Assembly: GCA_035628915.1 (NCBI GenBank)
Contig: DASPIW010000036.1
Location: forward strand, 1-64,000
Reading direction: 5' to 3'
From: JARBUG01 sp035628915
Lineage (GTDB): Bacteria; Bacillota; Sulfobacillia; Symbiobacteriales; Symbiobacteriaceae
DNA: 64,000 nucleotides
Below, piece by piece: positions 42,503 to 50,598 of this stretch. How positions within the stretch are numbered: position 1 is the stretch's first letter; each line of letters begins with the position of its first letter. Below the pieces are notes generated by a model that was not told where the DNA came from, ran no database searches, and worked only from the letters and a program-made list of their open reading frames with translations. The translations under genes and the position numbers were made by a program.

Positions 42503-43651
42503 CTAGCGGTCCACCTCCCCGAGCACGATGTCGATGGAGCCGAGAATGGCGACGACGTCCGCAATCTTGAAGCCCGGGCAGAGCTTGGGCATAAGCTGCA
42601 GGTGGGTAAAGCACGGCGAGCGCCACTTGACCTTGTAGGGGTTGGGGCTGCCGTCGGAAACGAGGTAGCAGCCGACTTCGCCGCGCGCCGCCTCGACGCG
42701 ATGGTAGACCTCGCCCTTCGGGGGCTTGAGGATGCGGGGCACCTTGCCCATGACTTCGCCGGGATTCTCGGCGAGCCACTGCAGGCACTGCTTGATGATG
42801 CGGGAGGACTGCCGCATCTCTTCCATACGAACGAGCCACCGGTCGAAGCAGTCGCCGTTCTCCTTGCCGACCGGGATGTCGAACTCAAACCGGTTGTAGA
42901 TGGAGTTCGGCAGGTTCTTGCGCAGGTCCCACTTGACCCCGGAGCCCCGCAGAACGGGGCCGGAAGCGCCGTAGGCGATGGCGTCCTCGGACTTGAGGCA
43001 GCCGACGCCCATGGTGCGCCACTGGAAGATGCGGTTGCCGGTCACGAGGGCATCCCACTGAGGCATCACGTAGTTGTCAAAGTAGTTGACGAAGCCCCAG
43101 AAGGTCTGATCGGACTTATCTTCGCCGTCATTCGGGCTGCCAATGATGCCTTCCGGCAGATCATTACGGAGGCCGCCGATCCGGAAATAGTTGTAGAGCA
43201 TGCGGGTGCCCGTAATCCGCTCCAGCAGCGAGTAAGTCTTTTCCCGGTCACGCCAGCTATAAAGGAACGGCGTGACGGCACCGATATCCATAGCCATAGA
43301 GCCCACGGCCAGCAGGTGCGAGCCGATGCGCTGCAGTTCGGCAAGCAGGACCCGAATATACTGGGCCCGTTCCGGAACCGTAATCGCCTCGCCGAAGAGC
43401 TTTTCGGCAGCCTCGACGAAGCACATTTCGTGCAGTATCGGGCCGGCGTAGTCCGTGCGGTCAGTGAACGGAATCACCTGGGGATAGGTCTTGGACTCAC
43501 AGAGCTTCTCAAAGCACCGGTGCAGGTAACCCACATCGGGCTGGCACCACGTGACCGTTTCGCCGTCCAGCTTGACCATCAGCCGGAGAACGCCGTGTGT
43601 CGACGGGTGCTGGGGCCCCATGTTTACTAGGAGTTCCTTGGTTTGTTCCAC
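42503..43651 (-). CDS. nuoD: NADH-quinone oxidoreductase subunit D
   Basis: 382 residues. Related to the large subunit of NiFe hydrogenase; shapes the quinone site. Marks: NMGPQHPSTHGVLRLMVKLD near the start, the quinone-site His and Tyr regions (GYLHRCFEK), GGLRNDLPEG, and YLVSDGSPNPYKVKWRSP. It is separate from nuoC (not fused). The start GTG 43649-43651 follows GGAGGTG. Confidence 0.97.
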   Translation of the reverse strand: MEQTKELLVNMGPQHPSTHGVLRLMVKLDGETVTWCQPDVGYLHRCFEKLCESKTYPQVIPFTDRTDYAGPILHEMCFVEAAEKLFGEAITVPERAQYIRVLLAELQRIGSHLLAVGSMAMDIGAVTPFLYSWRDREKTYSLLERITGTRMLYNYFRIGGLRNDLPEGIIGSPNDGEDKSDQTFWGFVNYFDNYVMPQWDALVTGNRIFQWRTMGVGCLKSEDAIAYGASGPVLRGSGVKWDLRKNLPNSIYNRFEFDIPVGKENGDCFDRWLVRMEEMRQSSRIIKQCLQWLAENPGEVMGKVPRILKPPKGEVYHRVEAARGEVGCYLVSDGSPNPYKVKWRSPCFTHLQLMPKLCPGFKIADVVAILGSIDIVLGEVDR

Positions 43652-43672
43652 GTTTACACCTCCGCGCCGGGC

Positions 43673-44143
43673 CTATTCTGCGTAGCGATGCCGCACGAGC
43701 CGCGGACGCTTGGGCCGCTTGTCGATGAAGTCCTTCAGCAGCGGGTGCCCGCCCTGCCAGTTGTCCGGCAGGAGGATGCGCCGGTGATTGGGATGGCCGT
43801 CAAAGCGAATGCCATACATGTCATAGGTTTCCCGCTCATGGAAATTCGCGCCCGGACACAGCTCGGCGATGGAAGGCACGTGGGCACCGGTTCGGGGCAG
43901 GTCGACCTTGACATGAATGTTCCGGGCGTCAATCTCAGCCGGATTGATCCGGCACAGACTGGCGATCAGGGTGAGACGATCCTTCCAGTCGATGGCAGTC
44001 ACCACCGAGCAGTAGGTATAGCCGGCCTCGAGGCAGGCCTTGACCACATTCAGGTACTCGTCCTTGGTTACGAGGATTTCGATGTCCCCGTTAACCAGGG
44101 CGCCAATTTGGGCCTCGGGGAATCTCTCCTGCAAAAAGTCCAA
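43673..44143 (-). CDS. nuoC: NADH-quinone oxidoreductase subunit C
   Basis: 156 residues. The 30-kDa subunit signature is ERETYDMYGIRFDGHPNHRR then ILLPDNWQG. It connects NuoD and NuoI on the peripheral arm. The start is TTG 44141-44143 with GGGGGTGA upstream. An imperfect hairpin (44193-44230) lies between it and nuoA. Confidence 0.95.
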   Translation of the reverse strand: MDFLQERFPEAQIGALVNGDIEILVTKDEYLNVVKACLEAGYTYCSVVTAIDWKDRLTLIASLCRINPAEIDARNIHVKVDLPRTGAHVPSIAELCPGANFHERETYDMYGIRFDGHPNHRRILLPDNWQGGHPLLKDFIDKRPKRPRLVRHRYAE

Positions 44144-44192
44144 ACGGACTCACCCCCTGGCGAAATCCAAACGGTTCAGAAAAGGTATACTA

Positions 44193-44230
44193 ACGCCCGA
44201 AAACCCGGTCCCGTAAGGGCCCGGGGGCGT
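44193..44230 (-). other. Hairpin between nuoA and nuoC
   Basis: ACGCCC/GGGCGT outer stem enclosing CCCGG/CCGGG (GC-rich). No T-run; it may adjust message stability inside the nuo operon. Confidence 0.4.
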
Positions 44231-44239
44231 CCTATCAAG

Positions 44240-44599
44240 TTATACCCAGTGGAGCACACCCTTCTTGTAGGCGTAAAAGAGGCCAATGCCGAGGATGGCC
44301 AGGAAGGTCAGCATCTCCATGAGACCGGCCAGGCCCATGGCGCCAAAGACGACGGCCCAGGGATACAGGAAAATCGCTTCCATGTCGAACACGAAGAACG
44401 TGAGAGCGAACACATAATAGCGGATGTTGAAATTGACCAGTGCGTCGTCGAACGGGAGTTCACCGCACTCGTAGGTCTCGAGCTTTTCGCCCTGCAGGGG
44501 GTTCTTGGGGGCCAGCAGCGCCACCAGGCCGTAATTGCCCAAGACGAAGCCCACCCCAACGATTGCCGTTGCCAGAATATCAATATAGGAGTAGGTCAC
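44240..44599 (-). CDS. nuoA: NADH-quinone oxidoreductase subunit A
   Basis: 119 residues, three helices. Conserved ETYECGELPFDDALVNFNIR and YYVFALTFFVFDMEAIFLYP, which hold the quinone-switch cysteine and acidic residues. It is unusual in lying downstream of nuoB rather than upstream, with 93 nt between them that contain a hairpin. Confidence 0.96.
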   Translation of the reverse strand: MTYSYIDILATAIVGVGFVLGNYGLVALLAPKNPLQGEKLETYECGELPFDDALVNFNIRYYVFALTFFVFDMEAIFLYPWAVVFGAMGLAGLMEMLTFLAILGIGLFYAYKKGVLHWV

Positions 44600-44665
44600 T
44601 GGGTAGCGTCTCCTTTCGCGGGTCCTTCAGCACCCGAACCACGGCAACAGGTTCAGCCTCAGAAA

Positions 44666-44685
44666 GGCAGGGCGGGGACCCTGCC
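44666..44685 (-). other. Hairpin between nuoB and nuoA
   Basis: GGCAGGG/CCCTGCC stem with a 6-nt loop followed by TTTCT on the minus strand: a weak terminator or attenuator that would raise nuoB relative to later genes. Confidence 0.45.
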
Positions 44686-44692
44686 CAGGCTG

Positions 44693-45241
44693 CTACCCCT
44701 TGGTGATCAAGCCGCGCTTGCCCGTCTTCAGCATCTCCTGGACTTCCATGAGACCCTGAAGCAACGCCTCGGGACGCGGCGGACAACCCGGGATGTAGAC
44801 GTCGACCGGAACGACTTTGTGGACGCCGTCCACCACGTTATACGTATCCCAGTACGGTCCGCCGTTCGAAGCACAGGCGCCCATGGCGAGCACGAACTTG
44901 GGTTCAGACATTTGGTCATACAGGCGGCGGACAACGACCGCCATCTTCTCGTTCACCGTGCCGGCCACGATCATCAGGTCCGCCTGGCGAGGTGACATGC
45001 GCATTGCTTCCGAGCCAAAACGCGCGATGTCATACTTGGAGCAGGAGGCAGCCATCATTTCAATCGCGCAGCAGGCAATTCCAAAGCCCAGGGGCCACGT
45101 AGAATTGCCGTACCCCCAGCCGAGGACCTTCTGCACAACGGCGGGGAGTTTGCCTACGACGACGTTCTGATTGACCTCCACGTCCGATTCGACGACAGGG
45201 TCGTTGAGCCAGTCTAGTTCATTCACCTGATTCTCTCCCAC
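44693..45241 (-). CDS. nuoB: NADH-quinone oxidoreductase subunit B
   Basis: 182 residues. It carries cluster N2: tandem CC in GIACCAIEMM, then GACASNGG and YIPGCPPRPE. GTG 45239-45241 is the preferred start, 8 nt after GGGAGG; the GTG at 45250 abuts that site. It is the first gene of the operon behind a strong promoter, before nuoA, which reverses the usual A-B order. Confidence 0.95.
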   Translation of the reverse strand: MGENQVNELDWLNDPVVESDVEVNQNVVVGKLPAVVQKVLGWGYGNSTWPLGFGIACCAIEMMAASCSKYDIARFGSEAMRMSPRQADLMIVAGTVNEKMAVVVRRLYDQMSEPKFVLAMGACASNGGPYWDTYNVVDGVHKVVPVDVYIPGCPPRPEALLQGLMEVQEMLKTGKRGLITKG

Positions 45242-45320
45242 CGGAACCACCTCCCTCGTGAAAGCGAATAGGGACCATCGAACCCTTCTAGTTTGCGCCC
45301 AAAGTCACATGCCTTCACTC

Positions 45321-45350
45321 ATTATACTGTTGTGTTTCCTGACGAGTCAA
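45321..45350 (-). promoter_or_regulatory. nuo operon promoter
   Basis: TTGACT (45345-45350), 18-nt spacer, perfect TATAAT (45321-45326) on the minus strand, about 80 nt upstream of nuoB. Confidence 0.8.
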
Positions 45351-45656
45351 CGAGCAGGGCCTGCTGGCACAGGGCTCAGGGCATTCGTTGTAATGAATAT
45401 GTGTTATGGCTGAGATGCGCTGTCATTATCAAAAATGTTCTACACTGTCGAGGAGGCAGACCGATCCAGTCTAGCTAACGGCAAACCGGTCAGGTGAACT
45501 CCCTAGAACATGTTATGACCTAGGTTAAGGAGTTTGTAAAGATCACTTCGCAGGGGGTCAGGCGACAAAATTCTTGACCTGTAGGCTAAAGTCCACAAAA
45601 GTGTAATCAATGTTCCTGAGAAACATACGGGGACTGGCTGCGAAGGGAGAGGATGC
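45351..45656. other. Intergenic region upstream of the alcohol oxidase gene
   Basis: About 300 bp between the nuo promoter and the oxidase gene with stop codons in all frames. It is more AT-rich than its surroundings. I see a TTGACC at 45574-45579 but no -10 at proper spacing, and a short TGACCTAGGTTA near-palindrome around 45516-45527. No gene is apparent. Confidence 0.5.
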
Positions 45657-47555
45657 ATGATGCTTTCCGCCTCACAGCGTCAGACACTGGAAGCCGTCTG
45701 CGAGACAATCATCCCCGGTGCCGGGCGTGACCTGCCTGGGCAAATCGTGCACCTGCTGTCAACGTCCGGCAATCCGGCAGACCTGATTCAGTTCCGTCAG
45801 GCCCTGACCCTGCTGGGCCTGCCGCTGGTGGGCATGCTGCTTCACGGGGCGAGTTTACCGTTCGCGGAAATGAACAGGGCACAGCGGGAAGAAGTGCTGC
45901 GCCGGTGGGCCGTCCACCCGGTGCCGGTGCTGCGGCAGGCATTCCAGGCCGTCAAGCGCCTGGCCGGATTCCTATATTGTTCGGCGCCCGGGAGCCCAGT
46001 ATGGGCCGCACTGGAATACGCCGGTGCGGATGGGCGCCCGCCCGGGGCGCCGGCCTTGCGGGTCATGCCACTGGCCGGCGAGGAAGAGCTGGCGGCAGAC
46101 GCGGTGGTGGTGGGATCAGGGGCGGGCGGCGGGGTGGCTGCAGCGCATCTTGCAGCCCGTGGGCTCCGGGTGATCATACTGGAGGCGGGCGGCTACTTCC
46201 CGGAAGCAGAACTGGGGCTGGGTGAGGCTGCTGGCATGGCGTCCCTCTACCTCGACCGGGGCATGACAGCCACCGGCGACCTGTCCGTGGCCATTCTGGC
46301 CGGGTCGGCGGTGGGCGGCGGCACCCTTGTGAACTGGACGGCCTCGATTGTGCCGCCGGACTGGCTGCGCGATGAGTGGGAGCGCGAGTATGGATTGACG
46401 GGGCTGACTTCCCCCGAATTCCAGGCCTGTGTGGACGAAGTATGCGGGCGTCTCGGGGTTCATGCCGGGGAATCGGGCTCGCTTTCCGCTTCCAGCGCCG
46501 GGCGCCTTCTGGCAGGGTGCCAGGCCCTGGGCTACCACGGCGCCGAACTGCCCAGAAATGTGGCCGGGTGCGGAGAGGATTGCGGCTTCTGCGCGTTCGG
46601 CTGCCGAACGGGCGCCAAGCAGTCGACAGCCCGGACATTCCTGGTGGATGCAGTGGAAAACGGTGCGCGCATCGTTCCTCGCGCGGAAGTGGAGCGGGTG
46701 GTGGTGCGTGCCGGTGCTGTCGAAGGGGTGGACGCCACCGTAGGCGGCCGGGGGGTCACCATTCGGGCGCCCCGGGTCATCTTGGCGGCAGGTGCCATCG
46801 GCACACCTGCGTTGCTGCTTCGGTCAGGGTTGGCCAATCCGCACATTGGGCGGCACCTACACCTCCACCCCGTGGCGGCGGTGCTTGGCGGCTATGACGA
46901 GCCGGTCAGGCCGTGGAGCGGGCGGCTCCTGCCCGCCTACAGCCGGCAGTTCGCCCAGCTCGACGGCAACTACGGGTTCCTTGTGGAGGTGGCGCCGGCC
47001 CATCCGGGGCTGGGCGCCCTGGCGACGCCCTGGCAGTCAGGCGCGCAGTACCTGCGGGAACTGGGACAGATCGACCGGACCGGGGTTTTCATCGTGCTGG
47101 TGCGAGACCGCGACAGCGGCCGGGTTACGGTGGACAGGGCTGGGCGGCATCGCATCGCCTACCGGCTCTCCGACTACGACCGGGAGCACCTGTTGACCGG
47201 GCAGGTCGAGGCGCTGCGCATTCACCGCGCGGCGGGCGCCCGGCGCCTGATGACGCTGCACGCCGGGTACAACGTCGTTGAGGACGCGGCCGGGGAGAAC
47301 GGGGCCGGGTTCATCGAGGCGTCCCGGCACCTGCCGGCAGGGCCGAATCAACTGCCACTTTTCAGCGCCCATCAGATGGGCACTTGCCGGATGGGGCGGG
47401 CGCCCCGTGAGGCCGTGGCGGGCCCGGACGGGCAGATCTTTGGGGTTCGGGGCCTGTATGTCGCTGACGGCAGCGCATTCCCCGCCGCCAGCGGGGTGAA
47501 CCCGATGATTACGATCATGAGCCTGGCCCGTTGGGTCGCCGGGCAGGTGCGGTAA
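45657..47555 (+). CDS. GMC oxidoreductase, long-chain alcohol oxidase-like
   Basis: 632 residues. Residues 1-130 resemble a gluconate 2-dehydrogenase subunit 3-like helical region; the rest is a GMC flavoenzyme. FAD-binding VVVGSGAGGGVAAAHLAARG is near 142, VGGGTLVNW follows, and the C-terminus has the active-site SAHQMGTCRMG and VADGSAFPAASGVNPMITI. A cysteine cluster C-x3-C-x2-C-x3-C (CGEDCGFCAFGC, about 299-310) matches long-chain alcohol oxidases and may hold an iron-sulphur centre (inference). The start ATG 45657 follows GGGAGAGG. No cytochrome partner is adjacent. Confidence 0.85.
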   Translation: MMLSASQRQTLEAVCETIIPGAGRDLPGQIVHLLSTSGNPADLIQFRQALTLLGLPLVGMLLHGASLPFAEMNRAQREEVLRRWAVHPVPVLRQAFQAVKRLAGFLYCSAPGSPVWAALEYAGADGRPPGAPALRVMPLAGEEELAADAVVVGSGAGGGVAAAHLAARGLRVIILEAGGYFPEAELGLGEAAGMASLYLDRGMTATGDLSVAILAGSAVGGGTLVNWTASIVPPDWLRDEWEREYGLTGLTSPEFQACVDEVCGRLGVHAGESGSLSASSAGRLLAGCQALGYHGAELPRNVAGCGEDCGFCAFGCRTGAKQSTARTFLVDAVENGARIVPRAEVERVVVRAGAVEGVDATVGGRGVTIRAPRVILAAGAIGTPALLLRSGLANPHIGRHLHLHPVAAVLGGYDEPVRPWSGRLLPAYSRQFAQLDGNYGFLVEVAPAHPGLGALATPWQSGAQYLRELGQIDRTGVFIVLVRDRDSGRVTVDRAGRHRIAYRLSDYDREHLLTGQVEALRIHRAAGARRLMTLHAGYNVVEDAAGENGAGFIEASRHLPAGPNQLPLFSAHQMGTCRMGRAPREAVAGPDGQIFGVRGLYVADGSAFPAASGVNPMITIMSLARWVAGQVR

Positions 47556-47630
47556 AAGCGGCATGCGCCGGCCGCGGATGGTGAGGACTTCGGACCATAC
47601 GCGCATAGTAACATTTATAACACATTATAT

Positions 47631-48365
47631 CTATTTGACTCGCTGTTGTCCAATATGAAAGCCGCGGCGGAGGCGCCCGCCGAATTCGGCCAGGGTGCCG
47701 GAGGAGTCGGGCGGCAGAGGTGTGCCGTTCCGGCTGATGAGATAATCGGTAACAAAGAAGACTGGGATGCCCAGTTTGGCGGCGGCACCGTCTTCTTCGA
47801 CGTCGTTGCCCACGACCAGGCACTCTTCGGGCTGCCGGTCCAGCATGGTCAGGACTTCCCGGTAATAAGCTGGCTGCGGCTTGCAGGCATGCATGACTTC
47901 ATATGTGGTGATCAGACGCCAGGGCATGTCGAGCACGCCGATCCAGCGCATGCGCTCTTCGATCGCTTCGCGGGGGAAAAGCGGGTTGGTGGTGAGCGCG
48001 ATATCGTAGCCGAGGTCCACGGCTGACTGCACGACTTCACGGGCAACGCCCGGCAGGCCGGGACAGGTAGAACGCAAGGCCGGGAACCGCAGGCGATAGA
48101 ACTCGTCGAAAACCGGCATCAGTTCGCTTTCTGCCCAGCCGACTTTTGGGAAGAAATCCGCAGCGAAGACCTCGGCGTTTGTGCGCTCGGGGCTGGTGTC
48201 TCTGATCATGGCGTAGGTTGAAGCCATGATCTGCTCCACAAGCCTGGCCGGCGGAACGCGGTGGCCGATGTGCGCCGACAGGGCCTTCATGTATTGGGCC
48301 ACGAACTGGTCGGTGTCTATGGGCAGTAGAGTTCCGTCCAGGTCAAAGAGGATCGTCCTGAGCAT
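47631..48365 (-). CDS. HAD family hydrolase
   Basis: 244 residues. HAD motifs: FDLDGTLLPID (I), TTNPLF (II), the lysine in HACKPQPAYY (III), and VGNDVEEDGAAAKLG (IV). Cap of the C1 helical type. A phosphatase of unknown substrate. ATG 48363-48365 is preferred after GAGGTG. Its promoter is at 48416-48445, close to a TTGTCGACAA palindrome. Confidence 0.88.
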   Translation of the reverse strand: MLRTILFDLDGTLLPIDTDQFVAQYMKALSAHIGHRVPPARLVEQIMASTYAMIRDTSPERTNAEVFAADFFPKVGWAESELMPVFDEFYRLRFPALRSTCPGLPGVAREVVQSAVDLGYDIALTTNPLFPREAIEERMRWIGVLDMPWRLITTYEVMHACKPQPAYYREVLTMLDRQPEECLVVGNDVEEDGAAAKLGIPVFFVTDYLISRNGTPLPPDSSGTLAEFGGRLRRGFHIGQQRVK

Positions 48366-48415
48366 GATGCACCTCACGCTGAGTAAGTCTTTACGAAGGG
48401 TTTGCTTTCCGTAAC

Positions 48416-48445
48416 ATTATCCCCTGCCTGCCCTGCCCGTGTCGA
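48416..48445 (-). promoter_or_regulatory. Promoter of the HAD gene
   Basis: TCGACA (48440-48445), 18-nt spacer, GATAAT (48416-48421) on the minus strand; each box has one mismatch to consensus. Confidence 0.55.
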
Positions 48446-48451
48446 GCAATG

Positions 48452-48461
48452 TTGTCGACAA
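48452..48461. promoter_or_regulatory. TTGTCGACAA palindrome between divergent promoters
   Basis: Perfect 10-bp palindrome lying between the minus-strand HAD promoter and a plus-strand promoter; a likely protein-binding site, partner unknown. Confidence 0.4.
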
Positions 48462-48468
48462 TTTCCTG

Positions 48469-48497
48469 TTGCCTTAACCGGGATATTCTGGTAGAAT
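48469..48497 (+). promoter_or_regulatory. Plus-strand promoter with no obvious gene
   Basis: TTGCCT (48469-48474), 17-nt spacer, TAGAAT (48492-48497). Downstream come two hairpins (TTTCGCT/AGCGAAA and TCCGGCACC/GGTGCCGGA, the second at 48545-48567) and then the antisense strand of the XRE regulator gene. A small or antisense RNA is possible. Confidence 0.4.
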
Positions 48498-48582
48498 TTG
48501 GGTGTCGGCTGATTTCGCTCCCAGCGAAACTGGGGCGAAGAGAGATCCGGCACCCCGGGGGTGCCGGACCGGTCAAGGAGGA

Positions 48583-49266
48583 TCACTTGCGAGAAGCAAA
48601 CTCGCGGAGCATGCTGACCAGTTGATCAGGGCTCATGTTCATCTCTGCTGCAATGGAGATTGGTAGCATATACTGGATGACCTGCGCCGGCGAGACCTTG
48701 CTCATGTCGCTAGAAGCCTCAAGCAGGCCGGTGGCAAAGAAATGGGTCGGAATACCGGTGATAGAGACCATTTGATTCAGTACCATGGGTCCGACTTCGC
48801 AGTTCCGCTCGAGGATGTCGTTCAGGCCCCGGACGGAGAGCCCCAGCTGGAACGCCACCACCGTGCGGGTAAAAATGGTGGGGAACTGTTCGCAGAGGAA
48901 GTCCACGACACGGGTGAACCGCTGCTCGACCGTCTCAAGCAGCAACCGGTCCTTCTCCGCCTTGCTCAGCCCCTCCAGGTAGCGTGCAAAGCGTTGCCCG
49001 ACCGTCCAGGCCTGACCGTTGATGAGCATGGAGCTCACGTCGTCGTACGGGGGAGCCTGGACCTCGCCGAGAATGAACGCAACGCTGACGCCCAGGGCCT
49101 TACCCAGCCGGGCAAGAGCGTCGATGGTCGGGTTCACCTTGGCCCCCTTCTCCAGCTGAGAGATGTAGCCGATCGCCAGCCCGCTGCGCTCGCTGACCTG
49201 CTGCAGGATTAGTCCCTGCTGGTTGCGTGCCCACGCGAGCCGCTCCCCCATGCTACTACCCGTCAC
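48583..49266 (-). CDS. XRE family transcriptional regulator
   Basis: 227 residues. The N-terminal 65 are a classic XRE helix-turn-helix: RLAWARNQQGLILQQVSERS, IGYISQLEKGAKVNPTIDAL, GVSVAFILGE. The rest is a helical region of unknown family with VSITGIPTHFFATGL. GTG 49264-49266 follows GGGGGT by 8 nt; ATG 49249-49251 is also possible. The promoter (49317-49346) and an inverted repeat ATTCCA-N5-TGGAAT (49291-49307) just after it suggest autoregulation. The GC-rich hairpin at 48545-48567 lies after the stop. Confidence 0.88.
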   Translation of the reverse strand: MTGSSMGERLAWARNQQGLILQQVSERSGLAIGYISQLEKGAKVNPTIDALARLGKALGVSVAFILGEVQAPPYDDVSSMLINGQAWTVGQRFARYLEGLSKAEKDRLLLETVEQRFTRVVDFLCEQFPTIFTRTVVAFQLGLSVRGLNDILERNCEVGPMVLNQMVSITGIPTHFFATGLLEASSDMSKVSPAQVIQYMLPISIAAEMNMSPDQLVSMLREFASRK

Positions 49267-49290
49267 CTTCGTGTACCCCCTTTTGCTTAC

Positions 49291-49307
49291 ATTCCATTAT
49301 GTGGAAT
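49291..49307. promoter_or_regulatory. Likely operator of the XRE gene
   Basis: Inverted repeat ATTCCA-N5-TGGAAT immediately downstream of the promoter of 48583-49266. Confidence 0.45.
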
Positions 49308-49316
49308 CACACTCTT

Positions 49317-49346
49317 ATCCTACCAGATTCATCCAGATTGGGTCAA
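49317..49346 (-). promoter_or_regulatory. Promoter of the XRE gene
   Basis: TTGACC (49341-49346), 18-nt spacer, TAGGAT (49317-49322) on the minus strand. Confidence 0.6.
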
Positions 49347-49385
49347 GCCATTGGTCTGACAATTTTTTGCTTTAGGTATATGCTG

Positions 49386-49417
49386 AAACCCCGCGGTCCC
49401 AAAGGACCACGGGGTTT
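49386..49417 (-). terminator. Terminator of pfkA
   Basis: 14-bp stem AAACCCCGCGGTCC/GGACCACGGGGTTT with one mismatch and 4-nt loop, 4 nt after the pfkA stop. Confidence 0.8.
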
Positions 49418-49421
49418 GCTG

Positions 49422-50477
49422 TCATTCGTCGCCGAAGCTTATGCCGACGGCCTTCGCCGTCCGGACCATGTCGCTGTCAAGGGGGACCGGGCGGCTCACG
49501 CCCGCCTCGGTGAGGGGCACATCGGTGATGGTGTTGCTCCGCAGGGCCACCATGCGCCCATATCGCCCGTCGATGGCCAGGTTGGCAGCATGTACACCGT
49601 AGCGGGTCGCCAGAATGCGGTCGAACGGCGTCGGGCTGCCGCCGCGCTGGATATGCCCCAGCACGGTGACCCGGGTTTCCAGGCCCGTCAGTTCCTCCAG
49701 CTTGGCGCCCACGACGTTGCCAATGCCGCCGAGGCGCAGCTTTTCGTGGCTGTCAGCGATGGTGCGGGCTACGACCATTTCGCCTTCGGGCGTGCGGGCG
49801 CCTTCGGCAACAACCACGATGCTGAAATGCTTGCCGTCATGCTTTCGCTTGATGATGCGGCGAGCGACGAAATCGAAGCTGAAGGGAATTTCGGGAATCA
49901 AAATGGCGTCGGCGCCGCCCGCGATGCCGGAGGCCAGGGCGATCCAGCCCGTGTAGCGCCCCATCACCTCAAGCACCATGATGCGGTGATGCGCTTCCGC
50001 CGTCGTGTGGAGCCGGTCGAGCGCCTCGGTCGCCACCCCCACGGCGGTATCAAACCCGAAAGTCTGGTCGGTGGCGCCCAGGTCGTTGTCAATGGTCTTC
50101 GGTACGCCAACGGTGGGCAGGCCGAGCTCAAGGAAGCTCTTGGCGACGGACATGGAGCCGTCCCCACCAATGAAGATCAGGCATTCAATCCCCAGTTCCT
50201 TCAGATACTTGACGATCTCCGGTCCCAGATCCCGCCCTTCGTAATTGAACGGGTTGTCTTTGTTGGAAGTCCCCAAAATGGTGCCGCCCCGGGGCAGGAT
50301 GCCGGAGATGCTCGCCGGGTCGAGCACTTTGTGACGCTGCTTGATCAGCCCGGTAAACCCATCCATAAAGCCGACGACTTCAACGCCGCGCTGATTCGCC
50401 TGTTTGACGACAGCGCGCACAACTGCATTCAATCCCGGAGCGTCACCTCCGGCTGTAAGCACCCCAATTCGACGCAA
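49422..50477 (-). CDS. pfkA: 6-phosphofructokinase
   Basis: 351 residues. It phosphorylates fructose 6-phosphate in glycolysis. Marks: RIGVLTAGGDAPGLNAVVRA at the start, GGDGS (Gly at the position that favours ATP), PKTIDNDL (catalytic TIDND; Lys rather than Gly before it), MGRYTGWIALASG, and VTVLGHIQRGGSPTPFDRI. The Gly104/Lys124 combination belongs to the mixed group III clade; ATP use is predicted. The start is TTG 50475-50477, 6 nt after GGAGGG, giving the usual M-RRIGVLT start. Confidence 0.94.
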   Translation of the reverse strand: MRRIGVLTAGGDAPGLNAVVRAVVKQANQRGVEVVGFMDGFTGLIKQRHKVLDPASISGILPRGGTILGTSNKDNPFNYEGRDLGPEIVKYLKELGIECLIFIGGDGSMSVAKSFLELGLPTVGVPKTIDNDLGATDQTFGFDTAVGVATEALDRLHTTAEAHHRIMVLEVMGRYTGWIALASGIAGGADAILIPEIPFSFDFVARRIIKRKHDGKHFSIVVVAEGARTPEGEMVVARTIADSHEKLRLGGIGNVVGAKLEELTGLETRVTVLGHIQRGGSPTPFDRILATRYGVHAANLAIDGRYGRMVALRSNTITDVPLTEAGVSRPVPLDSDMVRTAKAVGISFGDE

Positions 50478-50520
50478 GCTCATCCCTCCGCGCATGTCTG
50501 GCAGTACTGTTTGGTAAACA

Positions 50521-50549
50521 CTTTAACTAAGTGGAGAGACTTCCGTCAA
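50521..50549 (-). promoter_or_regulatory. pfkA promoter
   Basis: TTGACG (50544-50549), 17-nt spacer, TTAAAG (50521-50526) on the minus strand. A GTTT-N3-AAAC repeat follows at 50511-50521. Confidence 0.45.
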
Positions 50550-50598
50550 TATCAACCATGATACAGATTCGGAATTTGACACCTTTGGTATACCGAGT

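Noticed and set aside
41307..42839. 510-codon frame as the full nuoH gene
   Set aside because: The first 113 codons overlap nuoD in another frame and show no NuoH similarity; ATG 42500 with GGAGGTGG begins the true protein.
48374..48586. 70-codon minus-strand frame between the XRE and HAD genes
   Set aside because: It spans the HAD promoter and the palindrome, has no ribosome site, and gives an unremarkable peptide.
49227..50561. 444-codon plus-strand frame opposite pfkA
   Set aside because: Antisense shadow of the conserved pfkA gene.
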